Under the pieces are notes generated by a model. It was given only the letters and a program-made list of their open reading frames with translations, made no database searches and was not told the DNA's origin. Shown here piece after piece: positions 16,200 through 25,188 of a DNA stretch of 64,000 bases. The DNA is from Kutzneria chonburiensis (lineage in GTDB: Bacteria > Actinomycetota > Actinomycetes > Mycobacteriales > Pseudonocardiaceae), in contig NZ_CP097263.1 in NCBI RefSeq assembly GCF_028622115.1, forward strand, positions 4,216,001 through 4,280,000, read 5' to 3'. The number at the start of each line of letters is the position of its first letter. Position 1 is the first letter of the stretch. The position numbers and the translations under genes are program-made.

Positions 16200-16871
16200 T
16201 CACAGACGGGCTAGCGACCGCAATACGTCCGGCCGTCCCACGATGATCCGGCGGCGGCCGGTCACCAACACTCCCCGGGCTCGCAGCATCGCCATCGCCC
16301 GGGCCACCGCCCTTCTCGACGCGCCCAGTTGGTTGGCGATCTCCTCCTGCGTGAACGGCGTGTCGATCACGATGCCGTCCGCCGTCGGCCGTCCCCGCTC
16401 GGCCATCAGCCGGGCCAGGTGGCCGGCCAGCCGATGGCTGATGTCCAGCGCCACCGCCCCCACCCTGGCCCGTTCCGCCTCCCGCAGCCGGACGGCCAGC
16501 GACTTGATCACCCCGATCGCGATCTCCGGCCGTTTCCGCAGGCAGGCCTGGAACTGCTGCGCCGTCAGCTGCACCACCGTCGTCGGCTCCACACTCCGCA
16601 CCGACGCCGTCCGCTCCCACCCGTGCAGCGCCGCCAGCTCCCCCAGCACGTCCCCGGGGCCGCGCAGCGCGTAGACCAGCTCCCGGCCGTCCGCCAGCAG
16701 CGTCGACACCCGCACCCAGCCGCTGACGATCACGTGCAGGAAGTCGGAGGGGTCGTCCTCCCTGATCAGCACCTCGTCGCCGCCGAAAACGCGTCTGATC
16801 CCGCCGGCGAGCAGGTGTTCGCGCTCGGCCTCGGGCAGGTAGGACAGCAGACTCCCCCGCGCCGGTTGCAT
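16200..16871 (-). CDS. Crp/Fnr-family transcriptional regulator
   Basis: 223 residues. An N-terminal cyclic-nucleotide-binding beta roll (GGDEVLIREDDPSDFLHVIVSG, then GPGDVLGELAALHG with the PGD/GE phosphate-binding cassette) joins a long dimer helix and a winged helix-turn-helix (FTQEEIANQLGASRRAVARAM). ARVGAVALD replaces a cysteine cluster, so it is not Fnr-like. ATG 16871 (directly after an in-frame GTG) has GGGAGGGGGC upstream. Divergent from the aldehyde dehydrogenase gene across about 260 bases, which makes that gene and the peptide gene downstream candidate targets. Confidence 0.88.
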   Translation of the reverse strand: MQPARGSLLSYLPEAEREHLLAGGIRRVFGGDEVLIREDDPSDFLHVIVSGWVRVSTLLADGRELVYALRGPGDVLGELAALHGWERTASVRSVEPTTVVQLTAQQFQACLRKRPEIAIGVIKSLAVRLREAERARVGAVALDISHRLAGHLARLMAERGRPTADGIVIDTPFTQEEIANQLGASRRAVARAMAMLRARGVLVTGRRRIIVGRPDVLRSLARL

Positions 16872-17130
16872 CACGAAGCCCCCTCCCGGTTCGCACGACC
16901 ACCGTAGAGCGTTCGTGGCGCAGGAGTTGCCCGCGCGACCACCGGTAGGTGCCGCAATCGTGAGCCGTGGCTACCGTGGCAGTGTCGACCACGTTCACTC
17001 GAAAGCATGACAACGGCGGCCGGTGGTAGTCCTTCGCGGCCTCCATCCGGAACTCTCCAGAAGGGCATCCGGTGGCCACCCCGACGGCCCCACACCCCGA
17101 TTGGCTGCCCTTGACCAAGGAGCACACACC

Positions 17131-18555
17131 ATGACCTCCGCCATCGCCGACATCGTGTCCGCGGATGCGCTCGACTTCGCCGCCGACGGCGGCTTCGACG
17201 TGGTCAACCCGGCCACCGGGGAGGTGTTCGCGCAGGCGCCGCAGATCGGCGACAAGGCACTGGACTCCGTCTTCGCCACCGCGCAGCAGGCGTTCCGGAG
17301 CTGGCGCAAGGACGAGGACGCGCGGCGGGCGGCCCTGCGGGCGGCGGCCGACGCCATCGAGAAGCGGGCCGGCGACCTGGTTCCCGTGCTCACGTCCGAG
17401 CAGGGCAAGCCGCTCAACGACGCCATGGGCGAGGTCTACGCGGCGGCGATGTGGCTGCGCTACTACGCCGACCTCGAGGTGCCGCGCGAGATCATCCAGG
17501 ACGACTCGGTCGCGTACCAGGAGGTCGTGCGCAAGCCGCTCGGCGTGGTCGCCGGCATCACGCCGTGGAACTTCCCGCTGGCCCTGGCCACGTGGAAGAT
17601 CGCGCCGGCCCTGCGTGCCGGAAACACATTGGTGCTCAAGCCTTCCCCGTACACGCCGCTGGCCACCCTGGCCATGGGTCAGGTGCTGCGCGATGTCCTG
17701 CCGGACGGTGTGCTCAGCGTCGTCACCGGCCGCGACCCGCTCGGCGCGGCCATGGTCGCGCATCCGGTGCCGCGCAAGGTCAGCTTCACCGGCTCCACCG
17801 CGACCGGCAAGAAGGTCGCCGCGTCCGCGGCCGACGACCTCAAGCGCGTGACCCTCGAGCTCGGCGGCAACGACCCGGCCATCGTGCTGGGCGACGTCGA
17901 CGTGGACGCCATCGCGCAGGAGCTGTTCTGGAGCGCGTTCCGCAACAACGGCCAGGTCTGCCTTGCCGTGAAACGGGTCTACGCCCACGAGTCGATCCAC
18001 GCCCAGCTCGTCGAGGCCCTCGCCGCCATCGCGTCGACGGTCAAGGTCGACGACGGCACCGTGGACGGCGCGCAGCTCGGGCCGATCAACAACCGGCCGC
18101 AGTTCAGCCGGGTCAGCGAGCTCGTCACCGACGCCCTCGGCCGTGGCGCCCGCGCCGTCACCGGCGGCGCCCCGCTGGACCGCCCCGGCTACTTCTTCGC
18201 CCCCACCATCCTCGACCAGGTCTCCGACGGCGTGCGCATCGTCGACGAGGAGCAGTTCGGGCCGGTGCTGCCGGTGCTCTCCTACCGTGACGAGGACGAC
18301 GCCATCGCGCGGGCCAATCGCTCCAACTACGGCCTGACCGCCTCCGTCTGGTCCGGCGACGCCGAGCGCGCCCACGCCCTGGCCACCGAGATCGACAGCG
18401 GCCAGGTGACGATCAACAGCCACGGCGCCGGCGTGCGGCCCAACCTGCCGTTCGGCGGGCACAAGTGGAGCGGCCTCGGCGTGGAGAACGGCCCGTGGGG
18501 CCTCTACGGCTTCACCGAGATCCAGGTCGTCGCCGGTCCCCCGCGCCAGCAGTGA
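17131..18555 (+). CDS. NAD(P)-dependent aldehyde dehydrogenase
   Basis: 474 residues of typical aldehyde dehydrogenase length. GITPWNFPLALATWKIAPAL and FTGSTATGKKVA are the cofactor-binding signature, LELGGNDP holds the general base Glu243, and NNGQVCLAVKR the nucleophile Cys277. PFGGHKWSGLG near the end is typical. Within the superfamily it reads closest to succinate-semialdehyde/aminobutyraldehyde-type enzymes, but the substrate cannot be fixed. AAGGAG at 17115-17120 precedes ATG 17131. A possible -10 (TACCGT, 16972-16977) would give a leader of about 145 nt. It stands alone, divergent from the Crp-family regulator, and ends at a strong terminator. Confidence 0.9.
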   Translation: MTSAIADIVSADALDFAADGGFDVVNPATGEVFAQAPQIGDKALDSVFATAQQAFRSWRKDEDARRAALRAAADAIEKRAGDLVPVLTSEQGKPLNDAMGEVYAAAMWLRYYADLEVPREIIQDDSVAYQEVVRKPLGVVAGITPWNFPLALATWKIAPALRAGNTLVLKPSPYTPLATLAMGQVLRDVLPDGVLSVVTGRDPLGAAMVAHPVPRKVSFTGSTATGKKVAASAADDLKRVTLELGGNDPAIVLGDVDVDAIAQELFWSAFRNNGQVCLAVKRVYAHESIHAQLVEALAAIASTVKVDDGTVDGAQLGPINNRPQFSRVSELVTDALGRGARAVTGGAPLDRPGYFFAPTILDQVSDGVRIVDEEQFGPVLPVLSYRDEDDAIARANRSNYGLTASVWSGDAERAHALATEIDSGQVTINSHGAGVRPNLPFGGHKWSGLGVENGPWGLYGFTEIQVVAGPPRQQ

Positions 18556-18564
18556 ACCGGCCGA

Positions 18565-18591
18565 GCCGGCCGCCCCGACGGGGCGGCCGGC
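18565..18591. terminator. Perfect 13-1-13 bp palindrome between convergent genes
   Basis: GCCGGCCGCCCCG, central A, exact complement. Lies nine bases after the dehydrogenase stop and eight before the 3' end of the protease-like gene, so it can serve both. Confidence 0.75.
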
Positions 18592-18598
18592 CCGGTGA

Positions 18599-20389
18599 TC
18601 AGTTCGCCGAGGTGGAGATGATCTTCGCGTTGGGGCCGCTCCAGGTGCCGGAGGGGCTTTCCCAGCCCTGGTAGGAGAACAGCGGCGTGACGATGCCGGT
18701 CGGGCCGCCGTTGGCCACGTAGATCCGGGTCAGGCCCCACGGGTAGTCGTAGAAGGCGGCGATGTCGGTCTTGCCGTCACCGTTGAAGTCGCCGGCCACG
18801 AAGGTGGCCAGGTTGTTCTCCCAGTTGCCGGCGCCGCTGGACCACTTCTGGTCAAGGGTGAAACCGGTGCCGTTGGAGGAGAACGCCCAGTATCCGGTCT
18901 GGCCGCCGTCGTAGTAGTAGAAGCCGCCGATATCGGTCTTCCCGTCACCGTTGAAATCACCGGACACGTACTTCGCCCGGCCGCTGTCCCAGTTTCCGGG
19001 GCCGCTGTCCCACTTCAGGTCGAGCGTGAAACCGGTGCCGTTCGACGTGAACTGCCACAGTCCGGTCCGCGCGCCGCCGTAGTCGTAGAACGCGGCGATG
19101 TCGGCCTTGCCGTCGCCGTTGAAATCACCGGCCACGAACCGCGCCCGGTCGTTCTCCCAGTTGCCGGGCCCACTCAGCCAGCTGTCGCTGCGGGTGAAGC
19201 CGCCGCCGGTCGAGGTGAGCAGGACCAACTTGGTCTGGCCGCCGCCGTAGTAGTAGAACGCGCCGATATCGGTCTTGCCGTCGCCGTTGAAATCACCGGA
19301 CACGTATTTCGCCTGGTTGCTGTCCCAGTTGCCGGGGCCGCTGTTCCACTTCAGGTCGATCGTGAAGCCGGTCGCGGTGGCGGTGAACACCCACAGCCCC
19401 GTCTGCCCGCCGCCGTAGTCGTAGAACGCGGCGACATCGCTGCGGCCGTCACCGTCGAAATCGCCGGTCACGAACCGGGCCCGGTAGTTCTCCCAGTTGC
19501 CGGGGCCGCTGTTCCACTGCGAGACCGGGTTGCCGCTGATGCCGTTCGGGGCGCCGCGCCAGCCGAACAGGGTCATGTTGGCGTTGGACTGGTCGTAGCC
19601 GACGACGATGTCGTCCCGCCCGTCGCCGTTGATGTCACTGCCGGTGGAGGCGTGCGGGACGGCCTTCTGCTTGATCCAGTCGGCGAGGTCGTCCACCCGG
19701 GTCTCGATCGCGCCGTTGCGGGTCTCGGTCTCCCCAAGACACCCGTGCTGCCAGGAGGTGCTGGAGATCGCGACGAGTTCGACCTTCCCGTTGGCCTCCC
19801 GCAACGCCGGTCCGCCCGCGTCACCCTTGCAGATCGCCGCGTCGCCCGTGGCACCCGTGATCGACACCGTCGAGGCCTGGACCGCTTGCACCGTAAAGGA
19901 TCCGGCGTGCAGCTGGTCCGGCACCCATTCGGTTGCCGTACGGCCATATCCCGCCACGCGCAGCGTGTCACCGGCGACCGGCGCCGCCGTGCCGATCGCC
20001 ACCGGCGCGATGTCCACCCTGGTCTGCAGCCGGGCCAGCACCAGGTTCCGGTTCTCGTGCGGCACCAGCTCCACGACGTTGGCCACCCGGCCCTTGTTGC
20101 CGGACAACAGCGTGCGCCCGATCGTCGCCGTCGTCGGCTGCTTCGGCGCACCCGCCGTCACCGTGCCGCCCGCCTCGGCGAAGCAGCTGCTGGCCGTCAG
20201 CACCCACTGCGGCGTGACCAGCACCCCCGTGCACGCCCGCCCCGCAGTCTCGATCTTCGCCACGAACGACAGCGAATCCTCCGCAACCGGCGGGCCGACA
20301 ACGGCGCCGGCCGGCGCACCGGTGGATAGCATCACCGTCGCGACGAGCAGGCCGGAAATCCACGCCGCGCGCGGATGTCTGTGAGACAC
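18599..20389 (-). CDS. Secreted trypsin-fold pseudoprotease fused to FG-GAP repeats
   Basis: 596 residues from GTG 20389 (AAGGAGG 10 bases upstream; an ATG at 20416 lacks one). A Sec signal peptide (HRHPRAAWISGLLVATVML...GAPAGA) is followed by a trypsin-like S1 domain in which every catalytic position is changed: TASSC where TAAHC is expected (Ser68 for His), NLVLARL for DIALLRL (Asn115 for Asp) and CKGDAGGP for GDSGGP (Ala191 for Ser). The cysteines and folds around them are kept. Then come five to six FG-GAP/VCBS repeats of about 58 residues (GDFNGDGKTDI calcium loops), alternating FYDY and FYYY types. Probably an inactive binding protein on or outside the cell. Last gene of the ALF operon. 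Confidence 0.85.
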   Translation of the reverse strand: MSHRHPRAAWISGLLVATVMLSTGAPAGAVVGPPVAEDSLSFVAKIETAGRACTGVLVTPQWVLTASSCFAEAGGTVTAGAPKQPTTATIGRTLLSGNKGRVANVVELVPHENRNLVLARLQTRVDIAPVAIGTAAPVAGDTLRVAGYGRTATEWVPDQLHAGSFTVQAVQASTVSITGATGDAAICKGDAGGPALREANGKVELVAISSTSWQHGCLGETETRNGAIETRVDDLADWIKQKAVPHASTGSDINGDGRDDIVVGYDQSNANMTLFGWRGAPNGISGNPVSQWNSGPGNWENYRARFVTGDFDGDGRSDVAAFYDYGGGQTGLWVFTATATGFTIDLKWNSGPGNWDSNQAKYVSGDFNGDGKTDIGAFYYYGGGQTKLVLLTSTGGGFTRSDSWLSGPGNWENDRARFVAGDFNGDGKADIAAFYDYGGARTGLWQFTSNGTGFTLDLKWDSGPGNWDSGRAKYVSGDFNGDGKTDIGGFYYYDGGQTGYWAFSSNGTGFTLDQKWSSGAGNWENNLATFVAGDFNGDGKTDIAAFYDYPWGLTRIYVANGGPTGIVTPLFSYQGWESPSGTWSGPNAKIISTSAN

Positions 20390-20423
20390 CTTGAACAATC
20401 CTCCTTGTTGACGCATGCCGAGG

Positions 20424-20945
20424 TCAGGGATTCGCGGTCAGCTGGAGCAGGGCGGTCGGCGCCGAGCCGGTGCCCTGGCCGACCGGCGTGCTGCTGTTCG
20501 GGTTGACGTCCACAGTGGACTGCGCGCCGGCGTCGGTGGTGAGCCGGGCCTTGACCTTGTGGCCGGCGCCGGGCGCGTAGCCGTCGCCGCGGATCTCGAA
20601 CACGGACGGGATCTGCATCTGCACCGTGCCGGTGGTGGCCAGCACCTGGAAGCAGACGACGCCGTCGTGCTTCATGCCGATGGCCTGCGACGAGTGCACG
20701 ACCAGCAGGCCGAGGTCACCGGTGCGCGGAGTCGCGCAGTCGGCGAACAGGATGTGCCCGTCCCCCGAGATCAACTTGACCCCCGTGTCGGCGAGGATCT
20801 TGTCCGCGCCGGGATAGCTGAAGTCCTCCACCGCGGACGGCGGCTGGTCGGTGCCACCGTCCGCGAAGGCCGTCGCCACACCGCCGGCCGCCGCCGCGGC
20901 CGCCAGCGCGGTGACGAGCAGCACCGATCTGAACGTGCGTTCCAT
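20424..20945 (-). CDS. Small secreted protein of unknown function
   Basis: 173 residues with a signal peptide (MERTFRSVLLVTALAAAAAAGGVATAFADG). The mature part begins Pro/Ser-rich and contains beta-strand-like segments (HILFADC, GDLGLLVVHSSQ, DGVVCFQVLATTGTVQMQIPSVFEIRG) and two to three cysteines, then KVKARLTTDAG. Not recognised. ATG 20945 has GAGGA upstream. It lies 23 bases after the giant ALF gene and directly before the pseudoprotease gene, so the three form one operon of exported proteins; an immunity role is unlikely for an exported protein but cannot be excluded. Confidence 0.75.
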   Translation of the reverse strand: MERTFRSVLLVTALAAAAAAGGVATAFADGGTDQPPSAVEDFSYPGADKILADTGVKLISGDGHILFADCATPRTGDLGLLVVHSSQAIGMKHDGVVCFQVLATTGTVQMQIPSVFEIRGDGYAPGAGHKVKARLTTDAGAQSTVDVNPNSSTPVGQGTGSAPTALLQLTANP

Positions 20946-20968
20946 TGCTTGTCCTCGTTTCGGTGAAA

Positions 20969-23900
20969 TCAGTCCAGGAAGAACGCGTACGGCTCGTAGC
21001 GCTGGACGAGGCTCTTCAGTTGCGTGATCTGGTCGGCGTGCAGGCCGACGGTGTCGACGAGCACGTAGTTGGCGGTGCTGCCCTGGTGGGTGTTGATCGC
21101 CTTGAGGACCTGGTCGGCGATGGCCTGGGCGTTGAAGTTGTTCGGGTCGAACGGACCGAGCACGCTGTAGGTCATGCCGTCGGCGCCGACCCAAGCCGGC
21201 CCGGAGCGCAACGGCCAGCGGAACAGCTTGACCCCGAGCTTGTTCTGGATGGCCACGGCCAGATCCTGTTGGTGCTGCTGGAAAGCGCCGTTCAGGTTGG
21301 GGTCCATGCCGAGCCGCTTGACCCGGTCGGCGTCGCTCAGCCCGGCGAACAACTCGGCCTCGGTCTCCACCAGCGAGTCCTTCGTCTGCTCCAGGAGCAC
21401 CTCACGCCACTGGTCCCAGCCCTCGCCCCAGAGCGCCACCGTCGGACCGTGCACCGCCAGCGTCACGCCGACCTCCTGCCAGGTGGTGGCGGCCAGTTCG
21501 GAGAGCTGCTCGGTGACGTAGCTCCACTGGGAGTACGCGGCATCCGCCGCGCCGCCGCAGAACTCCATGAGCGCGAGGCAGAACAGCGCGGCCTGGTAGA
21601 CCAGCTCACCGTTGGCCACCGCGGTGATCATCTGGGTCATGGTGTTGGTCTGCACCAGGAACTGGTCGGTCATGAACGTCGGCTGCAGCGCGTCGGCGGC
21701 GCAGTTCTCCAGGTACTTCCCGGAATCGCCGTACATGTTCTGGCAGAAAAGGCCGCGGCCGTAGATGTGGCCGATGCGGTCCTCCGGGCTCTCGCCGGCG
21801 AACCGGAGGCAGTCCTCGTAGGCCTTCTGACCGCCGATGGTCCCCTGCGTCTCGCAGGCCCGGGACATCTGGTCGGCCTGGGCTGCCCGCGCGTCGTTGA
21901 TCTTCTGTGTGGCCGCGTCCTGGGCCTTGCCGGCGGCGTCGATCGCCGCCAGCAGGTCCTTGCCGGCGGCGACCGCCGAGTCATAGGCGGCGTGCCAGGC
22001 GGCGACGGCCTGCGTGGCGTAGCCGTACGCGCGATTCGCGGACACGTTGGCCCGCACCGCGAACCACTGCGCCTGCTGGGCCGCCTGCTCGGCGCGGGTC
22101 GCGGCGTTGCGGGCGGTGTCGGCCGACGCCTGGGCGTCCTTGGCCGACTGCTCGGCCTTGACCGCGGAATCGTGCGCCTGCGCGGCGTACGTTCCGGCCA
22201 GGCCGGCCGCGGCCTTGGCCTGGTCGGCCCACTGCGCTGCCTGGTCGGCGGCGTTGCGGGCGACGGCGGCGACCTGCTGGGCGGTGTCGGCGTCCGCGGT
22301 TGCGGCGGCCGCGGCGCCGGCGGCCTGCTTGAGGTAGCCCTGCACCTGGGCTTCGTGGTTGGCCGCCTCCTGGTCGTGCCGGTTCGCGATGTACTGTCCT
22401 GTTTGGACGAACTGGTGCAGGTACCCCGCGGGGCCGTCCAGCATGGCCTGCGCCATGCCCTTGGTCTCCGGCCCGGAGTTCGGGTCGGCGATGAGCCGGT
22501 TGGCGACCAGCCGCTCGTCGTTGGCGGCCGCGGCGTACTGCCCGGCGGTCACGAAGGCGTGCAGCGTGTCGGCCGAGCCGTCGTCCAACGCCTTCTGACC
22601 TTCGGCCTTCACCGTCGGACCGCCGGCGGTGACGATCTGGTTGGTCTGGATCCGCTCGTCCATCGCGCGGCTCGGGTAGACCGGGTTCAGCAGGAAGCTG
22701 TGCACCCCGGAATCGGCGCCCTTGGTCACGGTGTCGATGGCGGCTCGGAGCCCGTCGGTGCCGTTGTCGCCGACCGTCTCCAACGTCTCCCTGTCGTCCT
22801 GTGCGGCCGCGACGTTGACGCCGTTGCGGACATAGGCGACCGCCTCGGCGTCGGTCGCGGCCAGGGTGGCCAGAGCCGCGGACCGGCCCCACGGGCCGCC
22901 GGACGAGGCCAGCGTCAAGGCGACCTTGCGCGCATCCGCGACGACCACCGCCTGCGCCGTCCCGGCCGCGTTGGCCTCCGCGATCAGCCGGTTTGTCTCG
23001 GCGTCCCGCCGGGCGTCCTGCGGCGCGTCCCACGCCCGGAAGCTCAGCCGGTCGGCGTCGGCCTTGGCCGCCAGCGCGGCGTCGTCGGCCTGGCCCACGT
23101 TCGTCGCGATGCGGGCGGCCTCGGCCTGCACCGCCGCGTCGTGGATCTGCTGGGCCTGGTTGGCCGCGTCGGTGGCCCGCGCGGCGGCGGCTGTGGCGGC
23201 GTTGGCGTGGTCGGTCGCTTCCTTGGCCGCGTCGGCCGCGTGCCCGGCGTGGTCGGCGGCGTCATCGGCGGCCTGTGCCGCCGCGACCGCATCGGCTGCC
23301 GCGCGTTGCGCCGCGTCCCTGGCCGCGAACGCCGCGTTGGCGGCGACCTGGGCAAAGGCCTGCGCGGCGTTGGCGGCGGTGTCGGCTCGCGCGGCCTGCG
23401 CCCGGGCTCGAGCGGCGGCGGCTTCGGCCGCGTGCGCGTCGGCGCCGGCCCGCTTCGCGAAGGTCACCGAGTCCGTGGCCGCCTTGGCCGCATCGTTGGC
23501 GTGGCCGCTGGCGTCGCGGGCGGCGGTCGCCGCGTTGTAGGCCTGCTGCGCTGCCTTGCCGGCCGCGTCGGCGGACACTGCCACCGCGTTGATCCCGGTC
23601 GCGATGTCACGCGCGGCTTGAGCGGCCTTGCGAGCGTCGCTGGCCTTGGTCGCATCGCCAGCCGCTGCGGCAGCAGCCTGCTGAGCCCGCGACGCCGCCC
23701 CACCGGCCAGCGCCGCCGCGTTGGCCGCACGGGCCGCCGCCGACGCCGCGCCTCGGGCGGCCGTGGTGGCCGCGTTGGCGGCACTGATCGCCACCTGGGC
23801 CGCGTCGGCGGCGTGGTTGGCGGCGTCGGCCGCTCGACCGGCCGCTGCTGCCGCGTCGGCGGCGTTGTGCTGAGCGGATTCCGTTGCCTGGGCAGCGGCT

Positions 23901-24712
23901 ACAGCCGCCTGCCGGGCCATCTCCGCCTCGACGACCGCACGTTGGGCGGCGTCCTTGGCCGCCTGGGTCTGTTGGGCGGCTTCGTCACCCGCGTCCTTGG
24001 CCACCGTGGCCAACTGCGCGATGCTGGCCGTCTCCTGGTCCCGTGCCTGGGCGACGGCCAGTTCGGAGGTGAGGAACCGCGCGTAGGCATCGGCGGTGCC
24101 GGCGTCGAGGGCAACCTGTGCGGCCGCCTTGACGGCATTGCCGCCGCCGGACACCAGCTGGTTGATCCGGATCCGGGTGTCGGTCAGCCACGGGTTCACC
24201 CAACCGTCGTTGAGGAACTTGTGCAGCGCGTCGGTAGAGCCGTCGTCCAGCGCCTGCTGGCCCGCCGCGCGCTCGAGTGGACCGGCCGCGGCGATCAGCT
24301 GGTTGACCCGCAGCCGCTGGTCCTGTCCGGACGGCGTCTGCCAGCCGTTCTCCAGGAAGCCCGCCAGTGCGCCGGGATCGGTGGCGTCCAGTGCGGTCTG
24401 GGCGGCGGCCCCGACGGCCGGACCGCTCGTGGAGATGATCCGGTTCACGCTGATCCGGCGGTCGATCTGGGCCGCCGGATTCAGTCCGTGGGCCAGGAAG
24501 TCGGCCACATCGGCATCGCTGCCCACCAATGCGCGTTCGGCCCCCGCCCTGACCTGCGGGCCGCCCGTCTGCCACAGCATGAGCAGGGTGGCCCGCGGCG
24601 GCGCCGCTGCCGCCGGTGGTGGCGGATCCGCTTGTGCCGCCGGCACTTGAGTCAGCGTGGCCGCCAGGCCGACGCCGAGCGTGGCGGCCAGCAGCCGCCT
24701 TGTCGAGAACAT
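20969..24712 (-). CDS. Giant secreted ALF-repeat protein with toxin-like C-terminus
   Basis: 1247 residues, signal peptide (LLAATLGVGLAATLTQVPAAQA). Residues about 45-250 hold four ALF short repeats (for example VNQLIAAAGPLERAAGQQAL... FLNDGW), repeated again near 610-800. Between and after them are two very long Ala-rich segments with heptad-like coiled-coil pattern (about 255-600 and 810-900). Around 930-1030 is a cysteine-containing domain, and the last 100 residues (WVGADGMTYSVLGPFD..., NYVLVDTVGLHADQI) form a compact domain that reminds me of C-terminal toxin domains of CdiA-type polymorphic toxins. ALF repeats are known mainly from actinobacterial polymorphic toxin proteins. GGGGGAGCTGGAG precedes ATG 24712. 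First gene of the operon. Confidence 0.8.
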   Translation of the reverse strand: MFSTRRLLAATLGVGLAATLTQVPAAQADPPPPAAAAPPRATLLMLWQTGGPQVRAGAERALVGSDADVADFLAHGLNPAAQIDRRISVNRIISTSGPAVGAAAQTALDATDPGALAGFLENGWQTPSGQDQRLRVNQLIAAAGPLERAAGQQALDDGSTDALHKFLNDGWVNPWLTDTRIRINQLVSGGGNAVKAAAQVALDAGTADAYARFLTSELAVAQARDQETASIAQLATVAKDAGDEAAQQTQAAKDAAQRAVVEAEMARQAAVAAAQATESAQHNAADAAAAAGRAADAANHAADAAQVAISAANAATTAARGAASAAARAANAAALAGGAASRAQQAAAAAAGDATKASDARKAAQAARDIATGINAVAVSADAAGKAAQQAYNAATAARDASGHANDAAKAATDSVTFAKRAGADAHAAEAAAARARAQAARADTAANAAQAFAQVAANAAFAARDAAQRAAADAVAAAQAADDAADHAGHAADAAKEATDHANAATAAAARATDAANQAQQIHDAAVQAEAARIATNVGQADDAALAAKADADRLSFRAWDAPQDARRDAETNRLIAEANAAGTAQAVVVADARKVALTLASSGGPWGRSAALATLAATDAEAVAYVRNGVNVAAAQDDRETLETVGDNGTDGLRAAIDTVTKGADSGVHSFLLNPVYPSRAMDERIQTNQIVTAGGPTVKAEGQKALDDGSADTLHAFVTAGQYAAAANDERLVANRLIADPNSGPETKGMAQAMLDGPAGYLHQFVQTGQYIANRHDQEAANHEAQVQGYLKQAAGAAAAATADADTAQQVAAVARNAADQAAQWADQAKAAAGLAGTYAAQAHDSAVKAEQSAKDAQASADTARNAATRAEQAAQQAQWFAVRANVSANRAYGYATQAVAAWHAAYDSAVAAGKDLLAAIDAAGKAQDAATQKINDARAAQADQMSRACETQGTIGGQKAYEDCLRFAGESPEDRIGHIYGRGLFCQNMYGDSGKYLENCAADALQPTFMTDQFLVQTNTMTQMITAVANGELVYQAALFCLALMEFCGGAADAAYSQWSYVTEQLSELAATTWQEVGVTLAVHGPTVALWGEGWDQWREVLLEQTKDSLVETEAELFAGLSDADRVKRLGMDPNLNGAFQQHQQDLAVAIQNKLGVKLFRWPLRSGPAWVGADGMTYSVLGPFDPNNFNAQAIADQVLKAINTHQGSTANYVLVDTVGLHADQITQLKSLVQRYEPYAFFLD

Positions 24713-25014
24713 CTCCAGCTCCCCCTTCGACCAGATCTCGGTCGCCCGATCAGGCGACCGCCGGGCGGCGCCAGCAGGGGTCAGGGGCGGGAGATCGGGC
24801 CGGCGGACGGATCCGTGGACACGTGGATCCCGTCGGCCGCCGGCAAAACACCAGATTCTCGCGACACCGCAGATGCCCCCCTCAAGGCGATGTGTGGGTA
24901 GTCAACCAGCTGACGTCCGGGCCGAGGCCGGCAACTTTTCGGCCGGGCTCGGGGGACGCCGTCCCACCGCGGGCCAATGGTGGTGTCGGGCCGGTACGGC
25001 GACCAGGCCACGGG

Positions 25015-25034
25015 ACCGGCCATCTATGGCCGGT
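25015..25034. promoter_or_regulatory. Palindrome ACCGGCCAT-N2-ATGGCCGGT, copy 1
   Basis: A perfect 9-2-9 palindrome (10-2-10 with one more base each side) between two divergent genes, about 300 bases upstream of the ALF gene and 155 upstream of the gene at 25189. The same 18 half-site bases recur at 62414-62433 in front of another secreted-protein gene. No gene ends here, so a terminator is unlikely and an operator is the better reading. Confidence 0.5.
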
Positions 25035-25176
25035 CGGCCGCGGCCGGGTGGTCGGCGGTGCTCGTCGGCGCGGGCGGGAAGGTGGTGCGGAATTTGGAGC
25101 AGGGGATAAAAGCCGAATTGCAGGGTTGCCTACGGCCGATCAGGCGACAATGACAATTGAGCGCCACGTGGACTGT

Positions 25177-25182
25177 TAGCAT
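25177..25182 (+). promoter_or_regulatory. -10 element TAGCAT for a leaderless start
   Basis: TAGCAT plus six bases precedes ATG 25189; no Shine-Dalgarno sequence. Confidence 0.5.
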
Positions 25183-25188
25183 ACCGGC

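Larger units (their letters stand above)
24713..25188. other. 476-base divergent intergenic region
   Basis: No convincing gene. It holds the start regions of the minus-strand ALF operon and the plus-strand gene at 25189, a minus-strand TTGACT at about 24900, and the long palindrome at 25015-25034. Base composition falls towards 25080-25190. Confidence 0.5.

Noticed and set aside
15568-18462. 964-codon minus-strand frame
   Set aside because: Passes through the NUDIX-like gene, the Crp gene in a wrong frame and the dehydrogenase; no domain features.
23000-24000. Repeated GC-rich words that look like a direct-repeat array
   Set aside because: They are Ala-rich coiled-coil codons within the ALF protein; spacing is irregular, so not a CRISPR array.
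20945-24901. A 1318-codon open frame antisense to the ALF-repeat gene
   Set aside because: Produced by GC-rich Ala codons read on the other strand; its translation is Gly/Arg/Val-rich with no family features, and the minus strand has signal peptide, repeats and ribosome-binding sites.
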